Source of the DNA: Hyposmocoma kahamanoa
Taxonomy: Eukaryota > Arthropoda > Insecta > Lepidoptera > Cosmopterigidae
DNA: 64,000 nucleotides
Direction of reading: 5' to 3'
Assembly (NCBI RefSeq): GCF_003589595.1
Contig: NW_020653854.1
Coordinates: 23,309,884-23,373,883, forward strand
The stretch's first letter is position 1, and the number at the start of each line of letters is the position of its first letter. Positions 63,711 to 64,000 of this stretch are shown one piece after another. A model generated the notes under the pieces. That model was not told where the DNA came from, ran no database searches, and saw nothing but the letters and a program-made list of their open reading frames with translations. Position numbers and translations under genes: made by a program.

Positions 63711-64000
63711 AGTTATTGGTTCACTTACAGTTATTATAATGTAACATGCTATAAATTCAATTTGGTGAAAATCTTACCTTAATTGCACAACTACTTATGA
63801 GTTAACACAGCTTGCAAAAACAACGTAAAATGTAAATTCTATAGAATTCAAAAAAGAAAAAAAGTAATACAAGCAAAAACAATAAATACAAGTGGACAAG
63901 TGTCTCGGACAGCACCAAAACTGGATGGGGAAAACAAAAGCACGTACAATTCATTGCATTCGAATACCTAATTGTAACGTTTTTTCTATTTCACAATATA
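63711..64000. other. No supported feature
   Basis: AT-rich end of the window. Confidence 0.5.

Noticed and set aside
1..64000. CRISPR arrays, prokaryotic operons, phage or plasmid features
   Set aside because: No direct-repeat/spacer arrays or prokaryotic gene organisation; introns, SINEs, LINEs and DNA transposons indicate an animal nuclear genome.

Overview
The window looks like intergenic DNA from a lepidopteran (moth or butterfly) nuclear genome. It is AT-rich, contains two N gaps (16321-16330 and 61748-62679), and shows no convincing host gene. Several dispersed repeats match, from memory, families I associate with Lepidoptera: the short repeat called Repeat A here, tRNA-headed SINEs, RTE 3' ends with an ATG/TGA microsatellite tail, and the 'ccgacttcaaaa' repeat (Repeat C). 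No database search was possible, so family names rest on motifs, terminal repeats and target-site duplications (TSDs).

Layout. 1-18640: LINE, SINE and Repeat A debris, a 228/286-bp MITE family with 8-bp TSDs (MITE-1), and a KRBA2/Ginger-type DNA transposon (5396-7168) that landed inside the TSD of a MITE-1 copy. 18673-26687: one hAT-like insertion with a perfect 8-bp TSD (atatgtat) and 14-bp terminal inverted repeats (TIRs), filled by an apparently intact mariner, a poly(A)-tailed retroposon that itself holds a MITE-1 copy, and a CR1-like LINE with an intact 973-codon ORF2. 26700-35540: two ~775-bp LTR-like direct repeats, a small TIR element carrying a THAP-domain exon, a 680-bp TIR element and tandem repeats. 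35544-45000: MITE-1, an internally deleted RTE LINE, a GC-rich repeat, a SINE-split Jockey-like LINE, and a Penelope-like element (PLE) whose coding fragment is bracketed by inverted copies of its 3' end. 45000-64000: more Penelope fragments, two halves of a Tc1/mariner-superfamily transposase, a 957-bp hAT-type element holding a retroposon, and a pair of 605-bp piggyBac-type MITEs with TTAA/TTAT TSDs.

The genes do not form a pathway. Intact protein sources are the mariner transposase (19498-20517) and the CR1-like ORF2 (21552-24473, minus strand); almost everything else is truncated, frameshifted or non-autonomous. The most informative content is the nesting order and element architecture: a 27-bp collapsed MITE, a transposase that lost its third catalytic residue by internal deletion, Penelope copies with inverted 5' segments and hammerhead-like motifs, and a retroposon with a fixed 5' end but different 3' tails.
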